NCBI RefSeq assembly: GCF_020422885.1
Contig: NZ_CP084622.1
Span: 4,049,001-4,113,000, forward strand
DNA length: 64,000 nucleotides
Direction: 5' to 3'
Origin: Mesobacillus sp. S13
Lineage (GTDB): Bacteria > Bacillota > Bacilli > Bacillales > Cytobacillaceae
The notes beneath the pieces are model-generated. The model saw only the letters and a program-made list of their open reading frames with translations, made no database searches and was not told the DNA's origin. The position numbers and the translations under genes were made by a program. Positions 11,282 to 20,348 of the stretch are shown piece by piece. Every line of letters starts with the position of its first letter. Positions within the stretch are counted from its first letter, which is position 1.

Positions 11282-12121
11282 TTATTCTTTTACCGGTACG
11301 ACTGCACCTTCATACTTTTCAAGGATGAAATCCTGGATTTCTTTTGAATGAAGCACTTCAACTAGCGCCTTGATTGCCGGCTTGTCAGCGTCTCCTTCAC
11401 GAACCGCAATTACGTTCACATATGGAGAATCGCTCTCCTCAATTGCGATTGAATCTTTCAGAGGGTTAAGTCCAGCGTCAATTGCATAGTTAGAGTTGAT
11501 CAATACTGCGTCGCCTTCGCCATTGTTAAAGATCTGTGGAAGCAATGCCGCTTCATATTCTGTATCGAACTTCAATTCTTTAGGATTTTCTGCAATATCA
11601 TCAATTGTAGCCTTTACTTTTTCAACGCCTTCTTTAAGCGTGATCAATCCCTCTTTTTCAAGCATTGTCAAAATACGGCCATGGTCTGCGACAGAGCTGC
11701 TCATAATAATGTGCGCTCCCTTTGGCAGATCGTCCAGTGTAGTATGTTCCTTGGAATACACACCGATTGGCTCGATGTGGATGCCGCCTGCATTTTCAAA
11801 CTTATAGCCGTGTTCAGCCATTTGTGATTCAAGGTAAGGGATATGCTGGAAGTAGTTCGCATCTAGTTCTCCAGAATCAAGTGCCTGGTTTGGAACAACA
11901 TAGTCATTGAAAGTCTTGATTTCCATTTCAAACCCTTTTTCTTCAAGCAATGCTTTTGCTTCTTCTAAAATTTCTGCGTGAGGTACGTTTGAGGCACCCA
12001 CGACGATTTTCTTACTTTCTTCCTTGCCGCCTTCTCCTGATGTGTTATCCTCAGATGTTCCGCAAGCTGCAAGCCCCGCTGTTAAAATCAATGTTAAAAG
12101 TGCTAATAACCATTTTTTCAA
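11282..12121 (-). CDS. metQ: Methionine ABC transporter substrate-binding lipoprotein MetQ
   Basis: The 279-residue NlpA-family lipoprotein has signal MKKWLLALLTLILTAGLAAC with the lipobox LAAC at about 17-20. The binding domain follows from VVGASNVPHAEILEEAK. It captures methionine at the outer face of the membrane for MetP/MetN. It is the last gene of metN-metP-metQ, 14 nt after metP, and ends at a terminator. Confidence 0.93.
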   Translation of the reverse strand: MKKWLLALLTLILTAGLAACGTSEDNTSGEGGKEESKKIVVGASNVPHAEILEEAKALLEEKGFEMEIKTFNDYVVPNQALDSGELDANYFQHIPYLESQMAEHGYKFENAGGIHIEPIGVYSKEHTTLDDLPKGAHIIMSSSVADHGRILTMLEKEGLITLKEGVEKVKATIDDIAENPKELKFDTEYEAALLPQIFNNGEGDAVLINSNYAIDAGLNPLKDSIAIEESDSPYVNVIAVREGDADKPAIKALVEVLHSKEIQDFILEKYEGAVVPVKE

Positions 12122-12135
12122 TTCATATCTCTCCT

Positions 12136-12804
12136 TTATCTCTTATCTAATTTTCTAGTGAAGAAATCACCAACAAACTGAATTACAAACACGATAATCA
12201 AAATAATAATGGTCGCCATCAAGGTGACATCATTCCTGCTTCTTTGGAAGCCTTCCATGTAGGCAAGGTTCCCAAGACCGCCAGCCCCGATGACTCCGGC
12301 CATCGCTGTGTAGCTGACTAACGCGATTGCCGTCACCGTGATACCGGACACCAAGGCTGGCATCGATTCCGGCAATAGCACCTTCCAGATAATCGTCGTC
12401 GTCTTAGCCCCCATGGATTTTGCCGCTTCAATGACCCCTTTATCAATCTCACGCAAGCCGATTTCTACCATTCTCGCGTAAAATGGAGCCGAACCAATGA
12501 TCAGTGCAGGCAAGGCTGCATTTTCGCCAATCATCGAACCTACGATGAATTTCGTAAAAGGAATTAGCAGAACGATCAAGATGATGAATGGGATAGACCT
12601 GAAAATATTGACAACCCCACTCAATACTAAATTGACCGGTTTGTTTTCCCATATATTGCCCTTCGATGTCAAAAATAGCAGCAGGCCAAGGATGGCTCCA
12701 AGGATGAAAGTAGCAAGAACAGAAATGGCACTCATATATAGTGTCTCAAGTGTCGCTTCCCACATTCGGTCCCAATTAACATTCGGAAACAATGTTTCAG
12801 CCAT
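12136..12804 (-). CDS. metP: Methionine ABC transporter permease MetP (MetI)
   Basis: The 222-residue inner-membrane permease has about five hydrophobic segments and the EAA-type loop around ESMPALVSGITVTAIALVSY, as in MetI proteins. It forms the channel of the methionine importer with MetN. Its ATG overlaps the end of metN by 8 nt, implying coupled translation. Confidence 0.93.
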   Translation of the reverse strand: MAETLFPNVNWDRMWEATLETLYMSAISVLATFILGAILGLLLFLTSKGNIWENKPVNLVLSGVVNIFRSIPFIILIVLLIPFTKFIVGSMIGENAALPALIIGSAPFYARMVEIGLREIDKGVIEAAKSMGAKTTTIIWKVLLPESMPALVSGITVTAIALVSYTAMAGVIGAGGLGNLAYMEGFQRSRNDVTLMATIIILIIVFVIQFVGDFFTRKLDKR

Positions 12805-13822
12805 TGGAAATCACCTCCACGCCGACTTCATGCTGGCTAATATACTCAATTGCCCGGGCTACTTCGCTTTCGTCACCATCTAGATGGATGAACAAAGTTC
12901 CATATGACCCATTCTGTGTCTGAGAAATTTTACCCTGGACAATATTGACCGTTATCGGAAACTCACGAATCAAGTTGGTGATCAGCGGCTGCTCGGTCCC
13001 TTCACCTACAAAAGTCAGCTGAACAACGCGGCCATGTGGATAACGCTCCAATAAGTGGTCAACTGTTTCCTTTGTTTCCTCCGGTTCTGTTACCTGCTGG
13101 ACAAATCTTTTTGTAATAGGCTGCTGCGGATTCTTGAACACTTCCAATACCGGTCCTGTTTCAACTATTTTTCCGCCTTCCATTACAGCGACACGATGGC
13201 AGATTTTCCTAATCACATGCATTTCGTGAGTAATCAGGACGATTGTAAGACCCAGTCTTTTATTAATATCAACAAGGAGATCAAGAATCTGGTCAGTCGT
13301 CTGCGGATCAAGTGCTGAAGTTGCCTCATCTCCAAGCAAAACCTTTGGATTATTGGCAAGCGCCCTTGCAATTCCGACCCTCTGCTTCTGGCCTCCGCTC
13401 AACTGGGAAGGATAGGCATCTCCCCGGCCCTCAAGGCCCACAAGTGTGATCAATTCTTTGACCCGCTTCTCTCTTTCTGCTTTAGCCACTCCGGCAATTT
13501 CTAGCGGAAAAGCGATATTCTCCGCTACCGTTCTCGACCAGAGCAGATTGAAATGCTGGAAAATCATGCTGATTTCCTGACGGGCCTTGCGAAGTTCCGC
13601 TCCTTTAATCCGGGAAACTTCCCTTCCAGCTACTACCACTGAACCAGATGTTGGAATCTCCAGCCCGTTCAGCATCCGAATTAAAGTACTTTTACCGGCG
13701 CCGCTGTAACCAATGACTCCGTATATTTCGCCTTCCTTGACTTCAAGGTTGACATCATCTACCGCTTTAACCTCCCCTTTATTGGAAGGGTAAATTTTTC
13801 TGGCATTCTTTATCGTGATCAA
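12797..13822 (-). CDS. metN: Methionine ABC transporter ATPase MetN
   Basis: The 341-residue ATPase has Walker A GYSGAGKST, signature LSGGQKQRVGIARAL, Walker B VLLGDEATSALDP and the C-terminal methionine-sensing NIL domain (about 265-341, QLTFVGEGTEQPLITNL). The start is taken as TTG at 13822 because GGGGGAG stands just before it and the length then equals the usual 341. A longer frame to 13900 adds a non-family leader. The gene is controlled by the SAM-I riboswitch upstream. Confidence 0.93.
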   Translation of the reverse strand: MITIKNARKIYPSNKGEVKAVDDVNLEVKEGEIYGVIGYSGAGKSTLIRMLNGLEIPTSGSVVVAGREVSRIKGAELRKARQEISMIFQHFNLLWSRTVAENIAFPLEIAGVAKAEREKRVKELITLVGLEGRGDAYPSQLSGGQKQRVGIARALANNPKVLLGDEATSALDPQTTDQILDLLVDINKRLGLTIVLITHEMHVIRKICHRVAVMEGGKIVETGPVLEVFKNPQQPITKRFVQQVTEPEETKETVDHLLERYPHGRVVQLTFVGEGTEQPLITNLIREFPITVNIVQGKISQTQNGSYGTLFIHLDGDESEVARAIEYISQHEVGVEVISNG

Positions 13823-14023
13823 TTGACTCCCCCTCTTTGCAACCGAGTATTCTACACTTATTAAAACCGTTAAATCTCCTATGTTTAAGAAGGTTATCAA
13901 TCTAGTTTCCCATTCCCTAACCGAAAAAATTCAAACTTTAGCTAAAATGGGAAATAGCCTCTTAATCGGAGATGATCATGCTCTCGGAAAAACTCTTTTC
14001 GAAAAACTTTTTCAAAAAAAGAC

Positions 14024-14199
14024 AAAATAAAAGCCTTCCTGCAAGTGAGCAGAAAGGCATAGTAATAGTGGATTCCTTTCTCTCATCTGCCAAAGCAATT
14101 TGCTTTGTGTGAATTGGCACCATTTCAGTAAGCAAAGCTTAATGACGGTTGCCGGGTTTCATAGGGCACTTCCCTCCACCTCTCTTGATAAGAGCACGC
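14024..14199 (-). promoter_or_regulatory. SAM-I (S-box) riboswitch with terminator, upstream of metNPQ
   Basis: The minus strand reads CTCTTATCAAGAGAGGTGGA, then the conserved ATGAAACCCGGCAACC, and closes P1 with GATGAGAG (aptamer about 14080-14195). It is followed by a strong hairpin GCCTTTCTGC / GCAGGAAGGC with a T run (14024-14059). This is the classic S-box layout: SAM binding should favour the terminator and shut off methionine uptake. The gap to 13823 shows nothing else. Confidence 0.95.
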
Positions 14200-14306
14200 T
14201 ATTAAATTATCTAATCGGTTTTAAGTTACGAGTGTGATTGTAGCACGGAGTGAAAAAGAGTGTCAATAAAAATTATTCTTAAATATCAACTGGAAGCTTA
14301 TGGATG

Positions 14307-15623
14307 TCAGGTTCCTGCCGGTACACCTGGTACTCCGGTCGCTTTTTCGATTGCCTGTTCAAGGTCTTCAATGATATCGTCCACATTTTCAATCCCGACC
14401 GAAAGACGGATCAGATCCTCAGGAACACCGGCTGCTTTAAGGCCATCAGAATCCAGCTGCTGATGTGTCGTGCTTGCAGGATGGATGATCAGGCTTTTTG
14501 CATCGCCGACATTCGCGACATGGGACCATAATTCTAATGAGTTAATTAGTTTGGCTCCTGCTTCCCTGCCTCCTTCAATCCCAAAGATGACGACTGCCCC
14601 TGCTCCCTTTGGAAGGTAGCGGTCTGCAAGACTTTTATCAGCATGGGACTCATGGCCAGGATAGCTGACCCATGTAACAGCGGGATGCGACTCAAGATAG
14701 TCTACGATTTTCCGTGTATTGGCGATATGCTCCTTCATACGTACATGCAAGGTTTCTATGCCCAAATTGAATTGAAACGCACTCTGTGGACTGATTGCCG
14801 GTCCAAGGTCACGCAAAAGCTGGACCCTTGCCTTTACGATATAAGCCGCTGCACCGATTGCCTCGCTATAGACAATATTATGATAGCTGGAATCGGGCTC
14901 ATTGAAACCTGGGAACTTAGCTGATTTCCAATCAAACTTCCCTCCGTCCACAATAATTCCGCCCATAACTGTTCCGTTTCCTAACAGCCATTTGGTAGCC
15001 GAGTGGATGACGATATCGGCGCCATGTTCTATTGGCCGGCAAAGATAAGGAGTCGCAAAAGTGTTATCGATAATCAGTGGTACTCCTGCTTCATGAGCAA
15101 TTTCAGCCACAGCTTCAATATCGAGGATCCTGAGACTTGGATTCCCGATTGTTTCGGCATAAACCGCTTTTGTTTTTGGAGTAATAGCGCTACGGAAATT
15201 TTCAGGATCAGTGGAATCCACCAGATGGACTTTTATACCGTACTTTGGCAGGGTGACAGCAAATAGATTGTAAGTTCCGCCATATAGATTACCAGCAGCA
15301 ACAATTTCATCACCAGCATGCGCTATGTTCAGGATGGCCATCATTATGGCTGACATTCCGCTTGATAATGCAAGCGCACCAACACCACCTTCAAGCAAAG
15401 CTACTTTTTCTTCGAGGGCTGTTACGGTCGGATTATGTATCCGTGAATAGATATAGCCCGGTTCTTTAAGCGCGAATAAATCTGCGGCATGATCCGTGTT
15501 TTCAAACTGGAATGCATTGCTCGAATAAATCGGAACTGCTCTCGCCCCAGTCACCGGGTCTGGTGACTGGCCACCATGTACCCCCAGCGTTTCAATCCGA
15601 TAATTTTTTTGCTCATTTGCCAT
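14307..15623 (-). CDS. metY: O-acetylhomoserine sulfhydrylase-type PLP enzyme (MetY-like)
   Basis: The 438-residue Cys/Met metabolism PLP enzyme has the PLP lysine K211 in [16 protein letters not shown] and the ending [22 protein letters not shown]. Length and insertions fit O-acetylhomoserine aminocarboxypropyltransferase, which makes homocysteine from O-acetylhomoserine and sulfide. A cystathionine-gamma-synthase-like role cannot be excluded. The ATG at 15623 follows GGAGAGATGGAG; the upstream in-frame start at 15668 overlaps the riboswitch terminator. It has its own SAM-I riboswitch. Confidence 0.9.
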   Translation of the reverse strand: MANEQKNYRIETLGVHGGQSPDPVTGARAVPIYSSNAFQFENTDHAADLFALKEPGYIYSRIHNPTVTALEEKVALLEGGVGALALSSGMSAIMMAILNIAHAGDEIVAAGNLYGGTYNLFAVTLPKYGIKVHLVDSTDPENFRSAITPKTKAVYAETIGNPSLRILDIEAVAEIAHEAGVPLIIDNTFATPYLCRPIEHGADIVIHSATKWLLGNGTVMGGIIVDGGKFDWKSAKFPGFNEPDSSYHNIVYSEAIGAAAYIVKARVQLLRDLGPAISPQSAFQFNLGIETLHVRMKEHIANTRKIVDYLESHPAVTWVSYPGHESHADKSLADRYLPKGAGAVVIFGIEGGREAGAKLINSLELWSHVANVGDAKSLIIHPASTTHQQLDSDGLKAAGVPEDLIRLSVGIENVDDIIEDLEQAIEKATGVPGVPAGT

Positions 15624-15667
15624 CTCCATCTCTCCAATCACCATGATTATTTGGAAAAACTGATACA

Positions 15668-15814
15668 AAAAACCCTCTTCCTAAGAAGAGGGTGATTTAT
15701 CATCTCTCCTTATCTTTGCAGAGCCAATAACTCTGCTGGAATTAGCACCGTGTTTTCACAACCGGTTGCCGGGCTTCATAGGGCCAGTCCCTCCACCTCT
15801 CTGGATAAGAATAT
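15668..15814 (-). promoter_or_regulatory. SAM-I (S-box) riboswitch with terminator, upstream of metY
   Basis: The minus strand shows CTTATCCAGAGAGGTGGAGG, then ATGAAGCCCGGCAACC and the closing GATAAG (aptamer about 15702-15813). A terminator ACCCTCTTC / GAAGAGGGT with a T run follows at 15668-15692, next to the metY ribosome site. Confidence 0.95.
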
Positions 15815-15897
15815 TCAATTAAGTTTTTATTGCGTTAAAGTGATAATATCATGTGAATAGATAATGGTCAATATATTTAGACTTTTCAGATAAAGTT

Positions 15898-16236
15898 TTA
15901 TAATGGAATCGGTTTTGTAAGGTAAAATAATGATTCCAAAACCAATTGGACTCGAAATGGACAATCCGTTTTAAAGTAATTCATTTTGACTCCATGCATC
16001 AGTTTCAGGTCTCCATCAAGTAATTGCTCCAAATAAGCATCATTTCCTGAGATTGTTACGATGTTTCCATTAGGACTAGAAAATTGGCAGTAACTGACCT
16101 TGCCATCCCTGAAGAGTAAATAGTGAATGCCATGATCAGCTTCTATTTTCAACACCAGGTCCAGTTTCTTTACTAGTTGAAAAACATGTTCCTTATTGGC
16201 AAGTACAGTTACAAACCTATCAATGCATTCTCGCAT
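15898..16236 (-). CDS. yusD: Probable SCP2-like sterol-carrier fold protein (YusD position)
   Basis: The 112-residue protein opens MRECIDRFVTVLANKEHVF and has the pattern of SCP2-like domains, including HYLLFRDGKVSYCQFS and LLDGDLKLMHGVKMNYFKTDCPFRVQLVLESLFYL. Ligand and role are unknown. The symbol rests on its place between metN and yusE. GGGGAG lies nine bases ahead of the ATG at 16236; an ATG at 16257 behind AAGGA is the alternative. Confidence 0.6.
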   Translation of the reverse strand: MRECIDRFVTVLANKEHVFQLVKKLDLVLKIEADHGIHYLLFRDGKVSYCQFSSPNGNIVTISGNDAYLEQLLDGDLKLMHGVKMNYFKTDCPFRVQLVLESLFYLTKPIPL

Positions 16237-16343
16237 TCCGATCAACTCCCCTACCATAACTATTCCTTGAATAAGGGGAAAAACCTGTTAGAATCCTTCG
16301 ACAAATAATTCGATTAAAATAGATTTTGCAACGTGTATAACGT

Positions 16344-16383
16344 AAAAAAAGACAATGCCCTTTGATAATTCGGCATTGTCTTT
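16344..16383 (-). terminator. Intrinsic terminator after the MFS gene
   Basis: AAAGACAATGCC / GGCATTGTCTTT stem with a T run on the minus strand, 36 nt after the stop. Confidence 0.85.
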
Positions 16384-16418
16384 CATTTCCCGAGAAATAA
16401 ATCCAAGAAAAATGGTCA

Positions 16419-17684
16419 TCAGGCTGTTTTGGGGCTCACTATGCCGGATTTTGGCTTATCCATACTTTTAAAAACGACAAAGAAATACGTGGAACCAACT
16501 AAATACAGCATCGCAGTGATCGTAAATACGGTAGCATATCCCCAATAAGATCCGTATTTGAGGACAATCCCAGTTGACACAGGTCCCATGACGGCCCAAC
16601 CGAGATTAAACACCATTTGATTCACAGAGTTGGCCAAACCCTTCATTGAGTCATCAACCTTCGACATCATTAATGACATCTGTATCGGGTTGCCAGCGTT
16701 CATAAGTGCCTGACGAAACAAAAACCCTAAAGCTGCCAACCAAAAATTTTGCGTATAGGCTGTCAGCAATAGAAACGGCAGAGATAACATCTGCAAAACC
16801 ACTACTGCTTTCACTTCGCCAAGTCTGCGAACGACCATAGGGCCGATAATCATTGCTACAGCAGTAGCTCCCTGTCCCAGTGAAATGACCAAACCTATCA
16901 GTGAATTAGAAGCCATGAAACGATCTGCAAAATAAAGATTCAAATACGGTATGACCAATCCAGCACCAAAGCCTATCATCAATTGCGCAACAGCAAATAG
17001 GAGAATGATTTTGAAGCTTGCTTTGTGGGGAATGCCTTTAGTTTTTCCTTTTATATCGCTAGCCGATATGTGTGATTTCCGACTTTCACTTAACCTCATA
17101 ATCGGAATCAATGCTGACATAAACAGAGCAGAGCCAATAATCAAAGTGTATCGGATGCTTTCCAAACCAGGGACGACCAATGAAAATAAGTCCGTAAGAA
17201 TGCCGCCTAAAAGGCTGCCAACCACGTTCGCTGCCGTCATTGCTGCAAAGTGGATACTGAAAAGGTGCACTCTTTGTTCAGGCTTGGAATTTTCCGCAAG
17301 CCACGGAATAATGGAAACCTGAATAAAAGCGGACGCCAGACCTGTTCCAAATGCAAACAAAATCAACAATGACTGCGTTTCGACCATACTGCGGGTAAAT
17401 AAGATGAAGCCTGTCGATATAGCTCCAAAAAGCATCAGCTTTTTTCTGCCTGCTTTATCGCTTAAGATTCCTGCAGGTATAAGAATCAGTGCCGTCGCTA
17501 ACGAAGTCATCGAAATCACTTTTCCGTTAACCAGTTCATTGAATCCGAGCTCACGTATGTAAAAGTTGTAAATCACCATGAAGATCCCAAGACCCACCTG
17601 AGTCAGGATATTGGCTAAAAAGGTAAGTTTCACGTTTCGATTATAGCTTTTTATATGGGAAGCCCATTCCTGATATAGAGCCAC
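16419..17684 (-). CDS. Major facilitator superfamily transporter
   Basis: The 421-residue membrane protein has about twelve hydrophobic segments and the MFS loop GILSDKAGRKKLMLFG after helix 2. The loop NSKPEQRVHLFS resembles drug or sugar efflux members of the family, but the substrate cannot be told. The start is taken as GTG at 17684, seven bases after GAGGCG; a GTG at 17699 has no ribosome site. It appears to be a single-gene unit between yusD and yusE. Confidence 0.75.
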   Translation of the reverse strand: MALYQEWASHIKSYNRNVKLTFLANILTQVGLGIFMVIYNFYIRELGFNELVNGKVISMTSLATALILIPAGILSDKAGRKKLMLFGAISTGFILFTRSMVETQSLLILFAFGTGLASAFIQVSIIPWLAENSKPEQRVHLFSIHFAAMTAANVVGSLLGGILTDLFSLVVPGLESIRYTLIIGSALFMSALIPIMRLSESRKSHISASDIKGKTKGIPHKASFKIILLFAVAQLMIGFGAGLVIPYLNLYFADRFMASNSLIGLVISLGQGATAVAMIIGPMVVRRLGEVKAVVVLQMLSLPFLLLTAYTQNFWLAALGFLFRQALMNAGNPIQMSLMMSKVDDSMKGLANSVNQMVFNLGWAVMGPVSTGIVLKYGSYWGYATVFTITAMLYLVGSTYFFVVFKSMDKPKSGIVSPKTA

Positions 17685-17789
17685 TATATTTCGCCTCACA
17701 ATTATTTCGATACACTAAATATAATCCTTTTGGAACGATATGTAAATATGTTTAAACTCATCCATCTTATAAAATCCTCCCAAATCAGC

Positions 17790-17812
17790 AAAAAAAAAAC
17801 GGCTAAGCCGCT
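17790..17812 (-). terminator. Intrinsic terminator after yusE
   Basis: Short CGGCT / AGCCG hairpin followed by a run of nine Ts on the minus strand, just after the yusE stop. Confidence 0.7.
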
Positions 17813-17815
17813 TAA

Positions 17816-18127
17816 TTAAACCTGTAGTTCTTTCAGTTTTTCATGAAGATAAGGAACGGACTGAAAAGCATAGATTTTCTCCTGCTCTTCTCCTTTTCTT
17901 AATACAATCAAACATGGAACACTTTCAATTTCAAAACGCTCCGCCATTTCAGGCAGATAATTTAAGTCAGCTTTCCCTGAAGGCACATCCGGTAATAGCT
18001 GTTCTATAACCGTCAGCATCTTGCTTGCCACCTGACATGTGCCGCACATGGGCGTGTAAAAGTATAGGTAACCCGTTCGTTTTTCCCCCAGAAAGGTTTC
18101 GATCTCTTCCTTATTCCATTCTTCCAT
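17816..18127 (-). CDS. yusE: Thioredoxin-like protein YusE
   Basis: The 103-residue thioredoxin-fold protein has the redox motif CGTC at about 28-31 (YFYTPMCGTCQVASKML) and the cis-proline region ESVPCLIVLRKGEE. It lacks a signal peptide, so it is a cytoplasmic thiol-disulfide protein whose partner is unknown. It begins 6 nt after yusF and is probably cotranscribed with it. Confidence 0.85.
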   Translation of the reverse strand: MEEWNKEEIETFLGEKRTGYLYFYTPMCGTCQVASKMLTVIEQLLPDVPSGKADLNYLPEMAERFEIESVPCLIVLRKGEEQEKIYAFQSVPYLHEKLKELQV

Positions 18128-18133
18128 CTACAG

Positions 18134-18484
18134 TCATCCTTTTTCTAAGTACTCTGCATGAACATCAATATTTGCCCCGATTAAAACTGTAGCAAGATGA
18201 TTTTCTGGCGCCGTCGCCACTTCCCTGTACATCCTGTCAATGTATAAATGGTTCGCCTCTGGAAACTCTCTCTTGAATTGCTTACGGAGCTTTTCACCTG
18301 ATGCATCCGCATCCACCAAAATATAAACATCTTTATCAAAAAGGGAGTCAATCAGTTCATCAAGCTTCGATACACCAATCGTCCCATTTGTACAAATAAT
18401 TTCAACCGGTTCATTCAGCACAGATTGAACTTTCTTTTTGTCTGACGAGCCCTCCACTATGATCACCTTGTAATTTTCGTCCAT
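18134..18484 (-). CDS. yusF: Toprim domain protein YusF (RNase M5/primase-like fold)
   Basis: The 116-residue single-domain protein has Toprim motifs: the acidic VIIVEGSSDKKKV near the start and YILVDADASGEKLRKQF in the middle. Related domains occur in primases and RNase M5, but this stand-alone version has no known reaction. AGGTGG stands eight bases before the ATG at 18484; upstream GTG and ATG codons lie too close to that site. Confidence 0.8.
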   Translation of the reverse strand: MDENYKVIIVEGSSDKKKVQSVLNEPVEIICTNGTIGVSKLDELIDSLFDKDVYILVDADASGEKLRKQFKREFPEANHLYIDRMYREVATAPENHLATVLIGANIDVHAEYLEKG

Positions 18485-18882
18485 CGTCATAACCACCTAT
18501 GCACCAGAGATAATTACCTTACCATATTATAAACACGATCAATGAATTTGTGCTGTTATGTTCATATTTCTATTGTCACTGTTTTTAGAGGAGATTGCAA
18601 AAAATTAGACTAGCCTGCTGGATGGAAACTGCTTGCTTAATACTTTTCCTATGTGACCAAGAGCTTTGTCATGGGCTAGAATTTCTATATGATCTTTTTC
18701 TTACTTGGGGCCTTGTTTTTTGGGTTTATAGAATTTTCCTATATGACCTTTTCTAGTTTAGGCCTTGTTTTGGGCTTATAGAATTTTCCTATATGACCTT
18801 TTCTAGTTTGGGCCTTGTTTCGGGCTTATAGAATTTTCTATATGACCTTTTCTGTCTACCGTGACCCATCTGGGGCAAATAG
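18485..18882. repeat. Irregular ~50-bp repeats (CTATATGACC ... CTTATAGAATTTTC)
   Basis: Four to five imperfect units occupy about 18640-18860. The ATAGAA marks at 18728, 18778 and 18828 are 50 bp apart, while two earlier diverged units are spaced less regularly. The rest of this gap (18485-18640) holds the yusF promoter area and nothing else. The array lies just downstream of the yusG terminator. Confidence 0.75.
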
Positions 18883-18912
18883 AAAAAAACAGCGGCATGA
18901 ATGGCCGCTGTT
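18883..18912 (-). terminator. Intrinsic terminator after yusG
   Basis: AACAGCGG / CCGCTGTT stem followed by T residues on the minus strand, ten bases after the yusG stop. Confidence 0.85.
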
Positions 18913-18921
18913 TGGGTATTC

Positions 18922-19161
18922 TTAACACCAGCCGCCTTCATCACAATCAGTGTACCGAGGTTCTGACTGATCCGGTACTGATACATGCTGGTAGATTTTA
19001 TTCTGTTCTGCCTCATAGTGGTGCTCTAATTTCATTTGCATACCTTCTGGAAGCTCTATGGATCCGATTTGTTCATTTTCCAAATAGAGCTGGATCTGGC
19101 CGTTTTCAAGCTTACCTGTCACTCTGTCCGTAATATCAAGCTTTTGTTTGTTAAGTGTCAT
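18922..19161 (-). CDS. yusG: YusG family protein (DUF2553)
   Basis: The 79-residue protein starts MTLNKQKLDITDRVTGKLEN and ends in TDCDEGGWC. The family (DUF2553) is of unknown function and restricted to Bacillaceae as far as I know. AAGGGTG lies six bases before the ATG at 19161; a longer frame to 19287 adds a leader that overlaps the gcvH terminator and is rejected. It follows gcvH, as in B. subtilis. Confidence 0.8.
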   Translation of the reverse strand: MTLNKQKLDITDRVTGKLENGQIQLYLENEQIGSIELPEGMQMKLEHHYEAEQNKIYQHVSVPDQSEPRYTDCDEGGWC

Positions 19162-19265
19162 GGATTTCACCCTTCTTGGATTGTCGATTACTTTTAGTTT
19201 ATCCGATTTATTGGAATGAATTGATGGAAAAATGAAGGAGTTATGGAGGGGGGAAATCTGTATAA

Positions 19266-19292
19266 GAAAACGCCTTGAATGCATCAAGGCGT
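19266..19292 (-). terminator. Intrinsic terminator after gcvH
   Basis: ACGCCTT / AAGGCGT stem with TTTTC following on the minus strand, directly after the gcvH stop. Confidence 0.8.
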
Positions 19293-19301
19293 CAGTTAAA
19301 A

Positions 19302-19682
19302 TTATTCTTTGATCATGTCTTCGTATTGTTCAGCAGTCATAAGCTTTTCTACTTCACTGTTGTCCGATAGTTCGACAGTGATCATCCATGCTTTCTCGTA
19401 TGGAGATTCGTTAACGAATTCAGGGCTGTCATTGAGCTCTTCGTTAATTTCCACTACCTTGCCGCTTACTGGCGCATATAGCTCAGAAACAGTTTTAACG
19501 GATTCTACGCTTCCGAATGGCTGGTCAAGGCTGATTTCGTCTCCTACTTCAGGTAGTTCGACGAAAACGATATCGCCAAGTTCAGATTGAGCAAAATCAG
19601 TAATACCGATGCGAACCTTTTCTCCTTCAACTTTTACCCATTCGTGTTCTTTAGAGTAACGTAACTCATTTGGTATACTCAT
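19302..19682 (-). CDS. gcvH: Glycine cleavage system H protein
   Basis: The 126-residue lipoyl carrier has its lipoylated lysine at K63 in [15 protein letters not shown] and the typical start [14 protein letters not shown]. It shuttles the aminomethyl group between the P, T and L proteins; in Bacillus it is also the first acceptor in lipoate synthesis and relay, which explains its location away from the gcvT-PA-PB genes. No glycine riboswitch is seen upstream. Confidence 0.95.
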   Translation of the reverse strand: MSIPNELRYSKEHEWVKVEGEKVRIGITDFAQSELGDIVFVELPEVGDEISLDQPFGSVESVKTVSELYAPVSGKVVEINEELNDSPEFVNESPYEKAWMITVELSDNSEVEKLMTAEQYEDMIKE

Positions 19683-19735
19683 TAACTATCCCTCCATTTG
19701 TATATCTCTATCGATTATTATCGATGGGACCAAAA

Positions 19736-20092
19736 TTACAGCCAGGCTTTTTCGAATTCTTCCTCTTTAAAGCCTACGGTTACTTTTTCCCCGTCTGTCA
19801 TCAGCGGGCGTTTGATGAGCATGCCATCTGATGCAAGCAGTTCCAGCAGCTCACTTTTTGATGCTGTCTTGATTTTGTCTTTCATCCCTAGTTCCCGATA
19901 CTTTTGGCCGCTCGTATTGAAAAATTTCTTGATATCGAGGCCGCTTTTTTCCAGCATTTCTTCAAGCTGCGATTGGGAAGGCGGATTTTCGACAATATGT
20001 ACTTCATTATAGTTCACTTCATGCTGGTCCAACCATTTCTTGGCGTTCCGGCATGTGCCGCATTTAGGGTACCAATAAAATGTCTTTGCCAT
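19736..20092 (-). CDS. yusI: ArsC/Spx-family protein YusI
   Basis: The 118-residue thioredoxin-fold protein carries CGTC at positions 11-14 (WYPKCGTCRNAKKWL) and the RPLM segment conserved in arsenate reductase/Spx relatives. It lacks the RNA polymerase-binding features that would mark it as Spx itself, and its role is unknown. It lies between gcvH and fadE as in B. subtilis. Confidence 0.85.
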   Translation of the reverse strand: MAKTFYWYPKCGTCRNAKKWLDQHEVNYNEVHIVENPPSQSQLEEMLEKSGLDIKKFFNTSGQKYRELGMKDKIKTASKSELLELLASDGMLIKRPLMTDGEKVTVGFKEEEFEKAWL

Positions 20093-20300
20093 ATTTTCAC
20101 CACCCTTTGCTAGTATCCCATTAATGAAACCCTCTAATCGGATAGTAACATAATAAGGCTGAAAAATACTAACATTGCGTGCTTAATTCCATGACATTTT
20201 CGGCATCCCTTACTTTATTCTACATATTTCGAAAAATTCCTCCATGGAACAGAATTATTGTTCATAAAAAAATGCTCTTTTGGTTAGTTTTTGTTTTATT

Positions 20301-20333
20301 AAAAAACACTTCTCCCTCTTACAGGAGAAGTGT
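20301..20333 (-). terminator. Intrinsic terminator of the fadNAE operon
   Basis: AACACTTCTCC / GGAGAAGTGTT stem with a T run on the minus strand, 16 nt after the fadE stop. Confidence 0.9.
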
Positions 20334-20348
20334 TCGCAAACCCTAAGA

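Noticed and set aside
13823..13900. Longer N-terminus for MetN
   Set aside because: The extra 26 residues are unlike MetN; GGGGGAG with TTG at 13822 gives exactly 341 residues.
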